Shown here: positions 23,727 through 35,455 of the stretch, piece after piece
How positions within the stretch are numbered: position 1 is the stretch's first letter
Layout: every line of letters begins with the position of its first letter
Assembly: GCA_029448655.1 (NCBI GenBank)
Contig: JACCLO010000001.1
Coordinates: 930,001 to 994,000 of the forward strand
Length of the DNA: 64,000 nt
From: Wolfiporia cocos
Taxonomy: Eukaryota; Basidiomycota; Agaricomycetes; Polyporales; Phaeolaceae
Direction: 5' to 3'
Notes under the pieces: model-generated
The model's input: only the letters and a program-made list of their open reading frames with translations
Database searches by the model: none
Told to the model about the DNA's origin: nothing
Position numbers and translations under genes: made by a program

Positions 23727-24266
23727 TGTTACAGATCGAATATCCATTCAGCTGAATTAACTAAGTCAAGTTACTCAGCGTATCAAGTAGTGCACTACTT
23801 GTCGGACTCGACAGAGTCAAAGTGTCAATATACAAGCTGTAGGCTTAATTGCTCAAGCCTCTGAGAATGAGTATAAGATCCTTGTAATTCAACAAGGTCA
23901 ATCTGAGGAACTCGACTGGTATTTACATCAGGCTATATACTGTGATCCTATAACTGGGGTCATAGTGTCTGTGGTACTGCTACCATTAAGTCCATAAGGC
24001 TAGCATGCTAACGAGACAAATATGAAGTGTTGCGGTTGAGCACAACAAGAGATGAAACATAAGAACTGTGGTTAGTCACAGCAATAATCAGTCAGAACCT
24101 GATACAGTGTGGGACTATGGGCATAGGGCTGTTGTACATGAAACGAGGGCCTCTGGTTGAGTGGGGTCCCTAGAATAAGATGCGCAATAAGGTGGTTGAA
24201 CGCTAAGTCCCTCTCTCCAGTGAGGTGTTAGAAAGATATTTGAATGTACCAGCGCAGACCGTAACA
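23727..24266 (+). mobile_element. Solo LTR of family Y with GCATT target duplication
   Basis: 540 bp, TGTTACAGATCG...GACCGTAACA, flanked exactly by GCATT at 23722-23726 and 24267-24271. No internal domain follows, so it is a solo LTR left by recombination. Confidence 0.85.
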
Positions 24267-24271
24267 GCATT

Positions 24272-25930
24272 TGATATGGTCATCTTCCTCTTGATCTGCT
24301 GTGCTTGCAAGGCAGAGGTAACAAGGACTGCAGTGATAGCATGAAATTAAGCTTGCGGGTCCGCACAATTGTTATTGTACCAGTACAGCTATCCGGAATT
24401 GCGCGGCATAGAATCTCCGCACAGCACAGCGTTCACTTTTCATCAGGGTGCCCACCAATAATGGAAATGTATTTGCTGGAACTTGAGTCATGAAACCTTA
24501 CTCGAGCTGCTAGGCATTTCACCCAGATGGTAGACTGTCCAGAGCTTTCTCGCCGCCCCCGCCCTAACATCTACATCAAGTAGTCCACGTGCGCCACAGG
24601 GGTGTGGCGTGGGAATACATATTGTGTGATCATCAATCATCGATCATGTTTGATCCTATCGAACGGACGAAGATCTGAGACGCTTCGTATCTAGATTCCA
24701 GACAGCAACTCGGACGATTTCTCGTTGCGTGCGCTTTTCGATATATATCGACGCATTTGCGGGCGCGAAGCATCAGCCAGATCCTGTTAAAAATTGTGTG
24801 AGTTGATGTTACCGTTTCGCTGAACTACGGTACTTGTGCGCCACTGTGTAAAGTACGGAGATACTCGTAGGCCGAACAACCCCTTGCCCTTCGAGCTCCT
24901 TTCTAACAGGCACCTAGTGGCGCTCAATGCATCATATCGACTGCGCGTATCGCGTATCAGGTATGGAGCGCTGCAAACGCGTGCGCAGTTTGCCTCTTTC
25001 AAGGCGGCGGCATGACTTCTGGATTGCATGAAGGCTTCTCCGTCATGTCTTTAATACACTGAAGCTCTTTACGTCACGCAACAGCTCTGTCATGGTAACC
25101 TGTCTTTTCGTTGAGTGACTTCCGGATGCTTGGAGTAAGCGAGATTCACGTCGTCCATTCACGATTGCATCCTAGGTTGCACCACACAATAGCGTACTTG
25201 CACACTAGATAACATCAGTAGAATGCAGTTTATTATCGATGAAAAGGTATGGTACGGTATGCAGGCAGTTTCCTAATCCTAATCTCTCTTCCTTAGATGC
25301 TAGGATCAGCCTTGAGGCAAGGCTCAATTCACTGTGCCACTCGCGGAGTATGAACATTGGAGATGGCTGTTGACTATTGTATACGCGCCAAGATGAGTTC
25401 GCCGTAAGCTTGCCACCGCCAGTCAGATGTGGCGTAACCGCCACGCGGAAGAGGACATACAAGGTAATCTGCCGCTGTCTCATGCGTGTCCTCTGTACGT
25501 CCCGCCCTGTCCTACCTCGCTGCATACTACCATGCTTACCTCTCCAGTGTATCGGGTCATCGATGTTGAATGCCCTCTCTGCGGAATGCGAAGGTACGCC
25601 CCACTCTCGGCTCTCGGCCGTCGTCGCTGGTCTCGCGCCCACTGCTATATCGGTATCGCGACTGTCTCTGCGTGGTTTGTGTGCGCCGTGGCGCCGCACC
25701 GGCGCTCAGCGCCCCCCTGCGCCAGATGCTAGCTCTGTACACGAGAGCTGCATCGTGCCGCGGCGACTATTACAAGCTGAACGCCCGTGGCCATGAAGAG
25801 TATATAGCCTGTGCGGGCGGAGGTTCGCTGAGAGCAAGGGCAAGTTGATAGTCCCATACCCAGTCCAACATGAGGTGAGTAAAGCCGGAGCGATATGGAG
25901 CTCATCCTATCGATGATTTACGGCGGTTTG
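24272..25930. other. No clear gene
   Basis: Short frames only. Near 25550-25860 there are coding-like snippets (for example VIDVECPLCGMRR, and FAESKGKLIVPYPVQHE ending at a GTGAGT) that may belong to the zinc-finger relic just downstream, but no continuous splice model could be made. Confidence 0.4.
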
Positions 25931-25935
25931 ACGCA

Positions 25936-26441
25936 TTGTGCTCCTCATCATGTCATATTCCCACTGATTGCGCTGGATATAATGCTGTAGCGGTCAAGCA
26001 GAAGAGTGGAAGCGTTTTGCGAGGAACCCTGCCCCTCATCAATTCATTTGTATCTGGCCAATTAATACTAACGGACAAGGTATATGTGGACGTGCATGCG
26101 ATGCCACAGCTATCAAGAAACACATTGAGTCCAGCCATTTACCTGCTCTGTGAGTTCGAATGCTCGAATACAGTTCATGGATACCTGATGGTCGTTCAAT
26201 AGATCACTCACTTGTTATGCATGTGGATTAGTGTTCACACAGAATGGCATGTTGGTCGCCCATCTGGCAACTCAGTAAGCCTCCTAGCAGCTTCATTGTT
26301 CAACGGAATATTCAATACTCTTTCATTTCCAGCGTACCTCCGGTAGGAACTTCTTGCCCTCACTGCGGTCGCATATTCGCGAATGCTAGTCTGACCCATG
26401 ACCATATTCAGCAACAGCATGGCTTCCCATCTAATCGTTAA
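25936..26441 (+). pseudogene. C2H2 zinc-finger protein relic
   Basis: Two C2H2 fingers can be read across an intron of about 58 bp (GTAAGC at 26274 to TTTCCAG before 26333): CYACGLVFTQ...HLATH and CPHCGRIFANASLTHDH...QQQH, ending with a stop at 26441. The open frame just upstream (to 26202, ...EFECSNTVHGYLMVVQ) is in a different phase and is closed by TAG, and the finger frame has a TGA at about 26186, so the parts cannot be joined without a break. It could be a degraded gene or one with an intron that I cannot place. Such proteins usually bind nucleic acid. Confidence 0.4.
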
Positions 26442-26802
26442 ATGCAGCTCAACATCAATGGTAAAGTGTAACGAATCCCAAATTCGCTGCTAACGTACGT
26501 CCGTGTAATTATTATTACCCTCCCGAAATGTCCATGACAATCTATTCTATACTGACATCGATACATGTCGTCATATTCATACCGTACATCTTTATAATCT
26601 TATGTCTCGTAAAGGACCACAAGTACTTCGTTATAGTTCGCATCTTCAAGTCATAGTAGGATCATAATGATAATCCGTATAGCAACACAGATGATGTGTA
26701 ACTTTCTGCCAGTGCCCAATTGCTTTGCGGCTTCTTCGTTTTAATGTTCCCTACTGAGCACGCGAGTGGTCAAAGACACCGTTACGAGCACGAAGTTGTA
26801 GA

Positions 26803-28325
26803 TCAAGTGATCCTACCCCATCGCACGCCACGCAATCGCGGGAGAATGTCGCGACCCAGACTGCAGCTTTCGAATTGCATATCGGCGTGGTTCCGTTCAA
26901 CATATGGACTAACGATCCGATCTGGGACGTCCGCACCACAGTGTAAGTAGAAAAGCAGCTGACGAGCGGTCAGACAGTCTAGTGAGCGAAGCCAAGCCTC
27001 CAGAGCAGGAAGACGCGCGTCGCAAGTAGCGTTCGTAAGCGTATCTGCATCAAGTGCTACGGAAGTCGTTTCAAAAATGTCTGCTAACCGATACATCTTC
27101 CGTGTCACTGTCCTTGTGACACATGCACAACCAAAGACACACACCGGGGGAAGGGGGATCGCGTGAAAGCGCCTTCCTGGTCCGGGCATCTAAGGCTGAA
27201 ATGGCCAAGACAAGTCTGAGGTTCGCTCAAGACTGTCTGGCGTTTATATACTCCTACATATGTTTGTACATGTTATGGCACCTTGGCGCTGAGGTAATCT
27301 ACGTGCTACGTGGTGGCCAGTAAGGGCATCGGAGCGCAAGCGCTGGTACGGCTAGGGGAGCGCTGGATGTCTATGGCAACGTAGCGGGTAAGGCCTGATC
27401 GGTGGTTCTCATTGATCAGGGGTTTGCCGGTAATGGTGGGGTTCTATGTCCGTGATCGGGGCGTCTGATGTCCAGGTTCCCAAGGACTGGTACTGAGGGG
27501 AAGGCACGTGGCGGCCCAGGTTCCCACGTGCTGGTACTAAAGGATGATGTCTGCCGGGACTGTGGACTGGCCAGTACGGGCCGTGCGTGACGTAGGGTGA
27601 TTGAGCGTGATCAGCTGCGATCGGTACGTAGAGTCCTGTGACTGCTAGGGTTCTCAGTCGTACAGGTGCTGCCCTGAGGTCGGTGTTCCTCGTAGACTAG
27701 GGTAGCTGGAGTTTAAGGCCTTCCATGGGCCTTAGTCCGTAGAGTACATAGTCCGTGCCAGTAATGGCGTGAGTCCTTGGTCGGTAATGACCGGATGGCC
27801 AGTAATGGTGGTGGTTCGTAGAGACGGGAGGCGTAGGGTTCGGTTGGTTGGGTGGACGTGGTCCTAGCCGTGAGTCTGGGTGGTCGTGACCTGATGAGGT
27901 GTAGTCCAGGTAGCAGGGGGTTGGTCTGGTTAGGTGCTACTGGGCTCATTGTAGTTGGTTGGGGTCACGTGACTACTGGTGGCTTTATGTTGGACTGGAC
28001 GTGAGGTCTGGGACTAGGGTTCTTAGGCGGGGCTGGTGATGCTGTTAGCTAGTGCCTGCAGTGGTTCATGCGTAGGGCTTGGTTCTAGCTGAGGCATCGG
28101 GTTTCCAGCCCCGGGGGTGCTCTCGATGATCGGAAAAGGTACTGTGCCTAAAGACTTGAAATTGGCGTGTGACACCTTGGGCGACTTGCACCGGTGCAAT
28201 CTGGACGTTTCGTCAAAGCCGAGTGTACACCCGCCGACACCGTCCCTCAGTCTGCGTAAACCCTCCTTGCCTAGTGTATATGCTATATGCAGTACATCTA
28301 GTTAGCTTCTAGGGCCGTCTCACAG
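26803..28325 (-). pseudogene. F-box/LRR-like gene fragment split by a solo LTR
   Basis: Minus-strand text on the left side of the LTR (27116 down to 26803) reads ALDADTLTNATCDARLPALEAW then LRSLDCLTARQLLFYL. The right side (28325 to 28175) encodes a segment similar to RVSLRISDDVDGCTVGS in the fragment at 39110-39560, including a shared C-K-S. The two halves are separated by the solo LTR 27117-28174. The F-box itself is not seen, so assignment rests on similarity to the neighbouring fragments. Confidence 0.4.
27117..28174 (+). mobile_element. Solo LTR of family X with CCTTG target duplication
   Basis: 1058 bp, TGACACATGCACAACC...TTGGCGTGTGACA, flanked by CCTTG at 27112-27116 and 28175-28179. 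It is the only uninterrupted copy of this family in the window and serves as the reference for the nested copies at 19173-23239. A TATA-like TTTATATACTCC lies near 27243. Confidence 0.85.
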
Positions 28326-28620
28326 GGGCATGCCAAATGGCTGTCATAGAAAAGGGGCGGCTCACAGCTGCAGCGGAGTGTGAGAGATGCGACATATCAT
28401 GGTGTGACCGGCCTTCTGAGGCGCATTCGGGGTGCGTGACATTGACGTGGTATGGTCGCTACTAGAGTGCATGTGACCCCAGTGCCACACCCTACATCAA
28501 CGTCAGTGAGGGACTTCAGTGCCTGGGATGCATCTGGGCCACTCTAAGCAATCTTAACACCCAAGTGTGCTGCATAGATGCATCTGAATAAAATAAGATG
28601 CATCTGTGCAAGAAATACCT

Positions 28621-28690
28621 GTGCAGGGTTCGAACACTTGACCTGGGATCAGTGAAGTCACAACCTGTACCACTTCGCTGAATGGTCTTG
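28621..28690 (-). repeat. tRNA-like SINE head
   Basis: Reading the minus strand, CAGCGAAGTGGTA resembles a polymerase III A box and GTGTTCGAACCCT a B box, spaced about 30-40 bp as in tRNA-derived SINEs. No tRNA cloverleaf can be folded. Confidence 0.5.
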
Positions 28691-28886
28691 GCATCCTGTC
28701 ACATACTCATCAATATGATCCATTTAATGTCCTTCATCACTGTAGCTGTTAATTGTCAAGTCACACCTTAGTGCAATGTTCCATATTGCCCTGTAGGTAG
28801 GTTATGACAGCATCCTTACCTCATTGCAGACACATATGGGTTGTGGGATTGTCACAAACTTTTGTGATTATTCCTCACAATATGCG

Positions 28887-28968
28887 ATTACCGGGGGTTG
28901 AACTCACGACCTAGGGACTCGATGTCACATGCGCGCCATTACCGGCGCGTATGCCCAAGTAGCTGGCG
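28887..28968 (-). repeat. tRNA-like SINE head
   Basis: On the minus strand CAGCTACTTGGGC is a weak A box and GAGTTCAACCCCC a B-box-like element. Between them lies a strong CGCGCC/GGCGCG stem. The acceptor stem does not pair, so this is not a functional tRNA. Confidence 0.4.
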
Positions 28969-29465
28969 CGCGGCTACCTAACTATATCACATGATAGTAT
29001 TACGTACGCCAAGGTACCGTGATCGTTCAGGCGCATGCGCACAGGCCATGCGACTTTAGGGCAAGGGTAGTCACTTAGTATTACCGCACTCCTATCATGT
29101 ATATAAACTAGGGTTCTGGGACGTCTTACTCCAGAACCTTTATTCTCGACTATGCCTTAGGGCACTTATACTCCATGCCTCGCTGCGCACCTTCAAGCTG
29201 CTAGTCTGTAGGAACCTTGACGTTAACGACTTAGCTGTAGGGACCTAGGCCGACTCTGTCGTAGGATGCTGGCTAGTTAGCAGGGTGATGTGTTGAGGTA
29301 TGACCCAGAGTATTTGGGTCAGGGATACATCAATAAAGAGATGCATTCTGAGTTCAAGGAACACATGAGCTTACTGACATATGAGCAGAATGTTAAATTT
29401 TATTACAGCTGTTATTATATCAACTACTGACTATATACTTGCACAAGATCCCCCTTTCACTAACC

Positions 29466-29536
29466 ACTTTAGCTGAGTGGTTTCAGTTGCTATTTTGCTG
29501 AGGTCTCGTGGTTCCTGGTTCGACTCCCAGCTTGCG
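29466..29536 (+). repeat. tRNA-like SINE head with good A and B boxes
   Basis: TTAGCTGAGTGG (29469-29480) fits the A-box consensus and GGTTCGACTCC (29517-29527) fits the B box. The flanks do not form an acceptor stem. It lies just left of the TA-flanked MITE at 29553. Confidence 0.55.
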
Positions 29537-29552
29537 ATGCTTTATTTGGCTA

Positions 29553-30245
29553 CAGTTGACTATCTAGTAATGCATTAGCTAGTAATGCATATGATCTCAT
29601 AATGCATAGCCTGAGCCGGGGACCGATCTCGTCCCCAAGATGTTATGCATAAATTTCTGATATTGCATAATGCATGCCCGAAGTTGGGGTTATGCATTAT
29701 TAGATTTGCTATATTTGGTAATGTAGTGCATGCATAGTATAGTGTGACTTTGTCAGCTCTCCCTGTAGACGACCGGAAGCGCAAACCGTGCCCTGCAAAG
29801 AAGCCCTATGCCCATCCTACTGCTGAGGAAAAGCCACCAGAAGCCATCAAAGAGCCTAGGTCTTCAGCAGTCAAGCCAACAAAATAAGCACGAAGCAATC
29901 TCACTCTTCATGACTGTTCTGTCCTCAGTTTGCAGAAGCTGAGGGTGTCTCGGTATTTGTTCTCCAGCAGCAGTTGCGGAAGCTACGAGACCATTTACAT
30001 CACATTAACTTTGATCCACAAAAGCAGAGCATGCTAGATAGGTACTGGCAGGATAGCAGTAGTTCGGCAGACGTATAGTGGCACTCAATGCGATGTTGAT
30101 GTGACAGAGCGTGATGTAGCTGCACGGGGAAGTCACATATGATCACAATGAGTCACACTATGTCACGGATCTGATCATGCATAACACCTCATAATGCATA
30201 GCAAAATCCGGGGACCAACGGTATGCATTACTAGATAGTCAACTG
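29553..30245. mobile_element. Tc1/mariner-type MITE with TA target duplication
   Basis: Ends CAGTTGACTATCTAGTAATG and its reverse complement form inverted repeats of at least 23 bp, flanked by TA on both sides (29551-29552 and 30246-30247). A second inverted block (CTCATAATGCATAGC...GGGGACC) follows inside each end. The middle (about 29770-30080) includes coding-like sequence with stops (FAEAEGVSVFVLQQQLRKL) that I do not recognise. Confidence 0.75.
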
Positions 30246-30571
30246 TACTAACAGGCGCCTAACTTCAATGACTTAGAGTGCCCCAGATGCATCTGTGGCA
30301 CTGAAACTCTACCGTCAGTCACGTACAAATGGATGCTTTACTCGGTCGAAGGACCGTGATCAGACCAGACAATTGCATACATCTCTGCTGTCAACGATGG
30401 ACGCGCCATTGTTGTTGACTGAGCCTCCATTCACCAGTGGGGCCGGTTAAACAAATTCGTTGATCCTGCCAAAAGTACTGCGTATACAGGTGACAGACTA
30501 CTGCAAGTTGTAAGAGAGATGGAGGGTAGCAGTTTTGGGCCCTGATGTTTATAATATGGATGAGTACTGAG

Positions 30572-32467
30572 TAGTGTTGCGAGGTCCGGTCCGGTCTGGT
30601 CTTTTGCATGTTTTGGGCAGGACCAAGGACCAGGACCAGGACCATGTTGGAAGTTGACGCGCTCGGTGTGTGATGGTGTGATCGGAGTCGCACATCAATT
30701 GGAGTCAATAGTGCGCCTAGTGATGTGCAAAGCCCGGCTCAAAGCCGTGAGCCGGGCTGGGCCGAGCCGACTTAAGCCGGGCCGAGCCGAGCCTTGGGGG
30801 CGGCTTACGACGGCTCAGGGCCCGGCTTGGATTGCGAGCCGGCCGTAGCCGAGCCCTGAGCCGGCGGCTTTAGGTGCACAACTCTAGCTACGTTGTAGTG
30901 AGCGAAAATAGGCCCATTGGTACAAGATTTTGCATACTTTCAACTTAAATATTCTCAACAACCATACAATAACTTGTGGCCGGTGCAGAACTTCGTAACT
31001 ATTGCAATCGGGGTTGCAATCGGGGTTGTGATCGAGACCTGTATTTTCCATCAGTGTCATGAGCAACTGTACAAGTACTTGTAGATCAGGACAACAATAG
31101 ATAGCGGACATATATGCATCCTGAATGCATTGTGCTGCAATTTTGAGCTGTACAAACCAATAACTTCGAGGTCCTTCCTGATTGCTCATAAGCCCCGGCC
31201 TGAGCCTGAGCCGGGCCCGAGCTGGCCTGAGCCGTCAGGGAGGGCCCGGCCTGACATTTCGCTGAGCCCGGGCCCTTCAAAGCCGGGCCCAAGCCCCGGG
31301 CTTTGAGCCGAGCCGGGCTTTGCACATCACTAAGTGCGCCAAGGCAGAAATGGTGGGTGCAGCAGGAGTCGGGGGGCTGATAATCGGGGCGGTACAGGCA
31401 GATGAGTCACCATTAGCATAAAATGGGACAGATTGCACGTACCTACACTGTGCCTTTGTAACCCATCCAGACGAAGTCCCTGGAGTCCAAAAGGGAGTGC
31501 GTAGCCTCACGAGCGGGTGCCTTCCCGTGAATTTTGACAGACCGGACCGGTGTGGGCAATGAGAGACTGGACTGAGACTGGTCTCAAGCAGGGCCACGGT
31601 CCTATACCGGTCCCAGGACCAGTCTGAACTAGTCCAGGACCGATTAAATGGTCATTCACTTGACTAGATTTTAATTGTAAGAAAATGCGACGAAAGGGCA
31701 CTTATTGCTCAACATGTATCAAAACATACTTAGTACAGCTCGCAAATTGACTATGATGCACCAATTGTTGAGTTTTGCCAGTATGGTTGGTACACTGAAG
31801 CTGGTATATATTTATATATGCCACTGTGGTGACTGCACATCTCAGGTTAAACCTGACGACATTTTATTGTTTCATTCTGCATGACACAATGAGTAGTAAT
31901 AGTAACCACTAAGTGGTTGGAAGCCAGTGACTGCATTGAACTGCATATATATCTATTTCAATGTGCAAGTGTCAAAGCTACTGGGCAGGATAATATACAA
32001 CTGTGTGCAAGTCAACAACATCAGTGATAACATGAGGGCAGACTGCATGTGTTAAGCACTGCCCAAGACAATAGCAGCACTTCGTTGTATCATTAATATT
32101 AGAAGCTTTACTGGTGAAAACTATTATTGTCAGGTTTTGTGATGCTTAGCTGGTGGTACATACATGATGCAGATCGTCTTGGATCACTCACTGGAGTCTT
32201 AGGTACTTGATTTTATGTTTAAATTAGTGCATCATGGTTTACAATCTTGGAGTCGAAGCACTATTCTATGCTAACTTTTGGGACCGGTCCGGGACTGGTC
32301 TAGACCGGTCCCAACCGGTCCTGTATAAATTGACAACTCATTAGGACCAGGACCAGGACCGTGTTAGGACCGGGACTAAACCGGACCACTGAATCGGTCC
32401 TAATCAGTCCGGTCCTGGTCCTGTCCTTGGTCTTTAGCGGTCCTTGGGACCGGACCTTGCAACACTA
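30572..32467. mobile_element. Non-autonomous hAT-type element with GGACC subrepeats
   Basis: Starts TAGTGTTGCGAGGTCCGG and ends GGACCTTGCAACACTA, flanked by the 8-bp duplication GTACTGAG (30564-30571, 32468-32475). TIR sequence and 8-bp duplication fit hAT. Inside each end are clusters of GGACC/GGTCC words in both directions. No transposase. It carries a second hAT at 30718-31332. Confidence 0.85.
30718..31332. mobile_element. Non-autonomous hAT-type element nested in another
   Basis: 615 bp, TAGTGATGTGCAAAGCCCGG ... CCGGGCTTTGCACATCACTA, flanked by AGTGCGCC (30710-30717, 31333-31340). The ends are packed with GCCGAGCC and CCGGGC words. No coding frame. It lies about 140 bp inside the left end of the older element. 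Confidence 0.85.
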
Positions 32468-32841
32468 GTACTGAGATGATAACTGGTATGGTCCACGCAC
32501 GGTCTCGAGTTCGCTACATTCACGGTTTACATCACGGTCATAGTGACGTTATCGCAATGTCTTCGTGAGCCAAATGCGTAATAATGGCATTGTTCATGTG
32601 CCTGTGGCGAAATCTGGCTGTCTCCATATCTCTCATATTCCTACCATTTCTCCATTGACAGCCTATTTGCCAAGTGTGTGGGCACTGCTGCTCATCTCAC
32701 ATTTTGCCCAACTTCCAAGTCCAGCAGTTTGGCATCTTCCACTCTGTACCGCTGTCACCTACTGGAACACGGTGCAGCATCGTAAATGCTCAAAAACCTT
32801 CTGTCAGTTACCATGAAGCCACATGATATTATCTAAGAGAG

Positions 32842-33428
32842 ATTGACGGGCTTGAGCAGCAGCTCTATAACATTCGCGGCGATATCAGCACAGGCCAGAA
32901 TAGATATCTTTCCCTGCAGGGTGAGAATGCCACGCCGCTGGCGCACCTGAAGGAGCTGGAGACAAGTGGTGATGGGGAGACCAGCGGGGAGAATTTGGGG
33001 CCGTGGGTGAGCCTGGAGGCCGGCGAGCAGGAGTAAGAGGCACCAGCTGAGGAGCTAAGGATTAAGGAGAGTGCATGCTCCGGCTGCAGCATAGTACATC
33101 GCGCGGGCGGAGCTGACACACGCCGCAGGTGCTCAGCAACAAGGGTGCCGAGTTGCGCAAGGCCATCCAGGAGACCTTCTGCGTCAATCTCGCATTCGAC
33201 GCGAGCAGCGGCATACTATCTCACGGCGCAGTTCATGTTCAAGCGTCGCAGCAACGGGGTGCGCATGCAGCTCGTGAAGCAGGGCATGGGCGGGCATCAG
33301 GACTCCCCGTAGCTCCTACGCTACTTGATTGGCGAGGGGTAGTGCATCCCGAGCTTCATTGCACGCGTCATTCTGGAGTCATACGAGAGCGTCAGACGGC
33401 GGCAGCACGCTATGCTTGAGGATTAGGT
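32842..33428 (+). pseudogene. Degenerate coding remnant, family unknown
   Basis: The plus strand can be read as protein-like text in more than one frame (GLEQQLYNIRGDISTGQ, FMFKRRSNGVRMQLVKQG, then LLRYLIGEG and FIARVILESYESVRRRQ), interrupted by stops and phase changes. Higher GC than its flanks also suggests former coding DNA. I cannot name the family with confidence. Confidence 0.35.
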
Positions 33429-34016
33429 CTTGTGGATTGTGTGCTTTGTTGAATCTCGGTCGTTTACACCAGCGGCTGCCTGTGTGACGCTGTGGGCTAT
33501 GGATTCCCTATTCTCTTCCTGACCCAATGCCCATCGTGCGTGTACCACTCAGGTGGTCGAGGTAACAACGAATCGGGTACTCACGCAGGACATCGCACCA
33601 ACTCCTCCAGCTCCTCTGCAGTGCACTTCAGAGTGGATAGCCTGATGTGGAAAACCATGTATAGTCTGTCTTTCCAGAAATTGCAACTTAGATATCCCAT
33701 ACAACGTCGTCGTCCAAGGGAGGTGTGATGACGAGGAGACAAAGAGATTTTGCACAGCATTTGTGTATCCAGTCCGCATTGCGGTGACGGGAGGGAATGT
33801 CATATACGTGAAAGTGATGGTAGAGCTGAACATCGGAAGGTGATAGTCAGACTGTATGCGGAGAGCGAGTTCATTATCACGAACCTTTGGAGTGGAGTCG
33901 CGATGATGTCGTTGAACGGTCATGCCTAGGCAAGCTCGATGACAAGGCCAATATCAAGGCTGAGACGGTATACAGATGGGTAATTCTCCACATTGAAGCG
34001 AATCAAACTGTGATGC

Positions 34017-35428
34017 CTACTTGATGATCCCGCGAGAATAGAGGCTGGGGAACCAGATCGGTGCGAGATTGGCCCAATCTGCCACCATCTGCATCCTGGA
34101 AGTTTCATCTGCATCGGGGAACTGAAGCTCTACCAACTTCAGCGACGTGTACTTTTCCGGTGCGAGGGGGTGGTCCGGGGGGCATACTGCTCTACGTAAT
34201 GCGAGCAGCACGTGCGACATAATCAACGGGCTCGCTGTTGACGTTGAGGCCTTAACAGGGCCCCTCAACGTTGAGGGACCAATCTCCACAATGATTATAA
34301 TTCTCTCAAGTACCGTAGGGCATGTGGATGAAATTATCCGCTGAATCACACCATATGTCTCCGCTCTCTCCAGCAAAGCTGGAGGTATGTCTGTTCCTTC
34401 AATCTTGATTATCAGATTCCGCAGGCCCACATTTCGGGACAGGTCCACATCTGGTGCTGTGCAAGAAGCATGAGTGAGCGTATAACTGTCAAGTGACGGT
34501 TGTGCGTACCGCAAGGACGTTGTATGCTGTGTGGATCTGTGCCCAAGAGCGAACCGAGTGGGCTTATCCGAAATATACGTAAGGCCTTCCCTGCATGATG
34601 CAGTAGCTGACTCGGATTCGAGCAGCTGAGGGCGGTCGAGAGGAACAGTACAGTCTCAAAGCCGCTGGACGTCTCTAGCGCAGCATATGCGCCTAGCGCG
34701 CGAAGTTCATCTGGCTAGTTCAGATCAAAAGCTAGCGTTTTAAGAGTCGGCGAGGGAGCCCATCGTCTGCTGGCCGGCGGCACGCGTCTGTCCAACTGCA
34801 AGTAGCTGATGTCGAGGTTCTCCAGGCGATCAAATGCGCAGACAAGACACAAGAGCACCGTGATCGAAGGGAGGGTGATGCGTTTGAGTGACAAGCGAGT
34901 GATCGAATGGAAGGAGGAGAGGTGCAGGAACACGTTCTGTGGCATCGCACCCGACCTCCATTCTCCGTTCTCGATGCGGAGCGATGACAGGCGTGGGAGG
35001 AGTCCGCCTGCGAACACTGCTGCGAACGTGCCAACATGGGCGAGGCTGCGCCGATTCGCTGCTCTGCTGCGCCGACTCGCTGCTCTGCTGCCCTCCTCTG
35101 CTGCACTGCCCCGGAGGTTGACATCACCTGCGTTGCGTCTTGGGCTCGGAATTGTCTTGATATAACGCGCATACATGTATACGCCTCTCGCGCTATCAAA
35201 CTCTGTTCTGTTGCTTGATTCCCTGAGGCGATGACTGGTCCGGTACCATCCTTTGCACACTTTCTCTGTGGTACTCAACGTCTCCGGCTCATATCGCAGG
35301 CATCCAAGAATCTCGTCCCATATCCATGCTGGAACCCGAGATGCCGCCGTCTCCGAGCTGAACTGAGGTAGGACATTCCGTCTCCAAATCAGCAAGTCCT
35401 GCAGAGTCATCCGTATATGCCTTTCCAT
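34017..35428 (-). pseudogene. F-box protein gene with one in-frame stop
   Basis: Exon 1 runs from ATG 35428 to 34510 and exon 2 from 34456 to the stop at 34017. The 53-bp intron (GTACGC..CACAG) joins them in frame, for about 452 aa. The N-terminus has an F-box-like segment (VPAWIWDEILGCLR...KVCKGWYRTSHRL), followed by leucine-rich text (LSSLRIENGEW, HLSSFHSITRLSLKRITL, LENLDISYLQLD). At 34715-34717 a TAG interrupts an otherwise open frame: FDLN, stop, PDELRALGAYAAL. A 21-bp tandem repeat lies near 35040-35090 (Arg/Ala/Ser-rich). The initial reading frame also extends to a TTG at 35440, which I do not use. The MULE-like MITE begins 28 bp upstream of the ATG. F-box proteins select substrates for ubiquitination; this allele would make a truncated product unless the TAG is read through. 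Confidence 0.6.
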
Positions 35429-35455
35429 GTCTCGTCGCAATATCCGTGCCTCAAT

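Noticed and set aside
28887..28968. A genuine tRNA gene
   Set aside because: B-box-like sequence is present but no acceptor stem forms and the A box is poor.
33129..33419. Intact 96-aa gene
   Set aside because: Protein-like text continues in other frames on both sides with stops, so this is better seen as part of a broken gene.
35429..35440. F-box gene start at TTG 35440
   Set aside because: A eukaryotic nuclear gene should start at ATG; the first in-frame ATG is at 35428.
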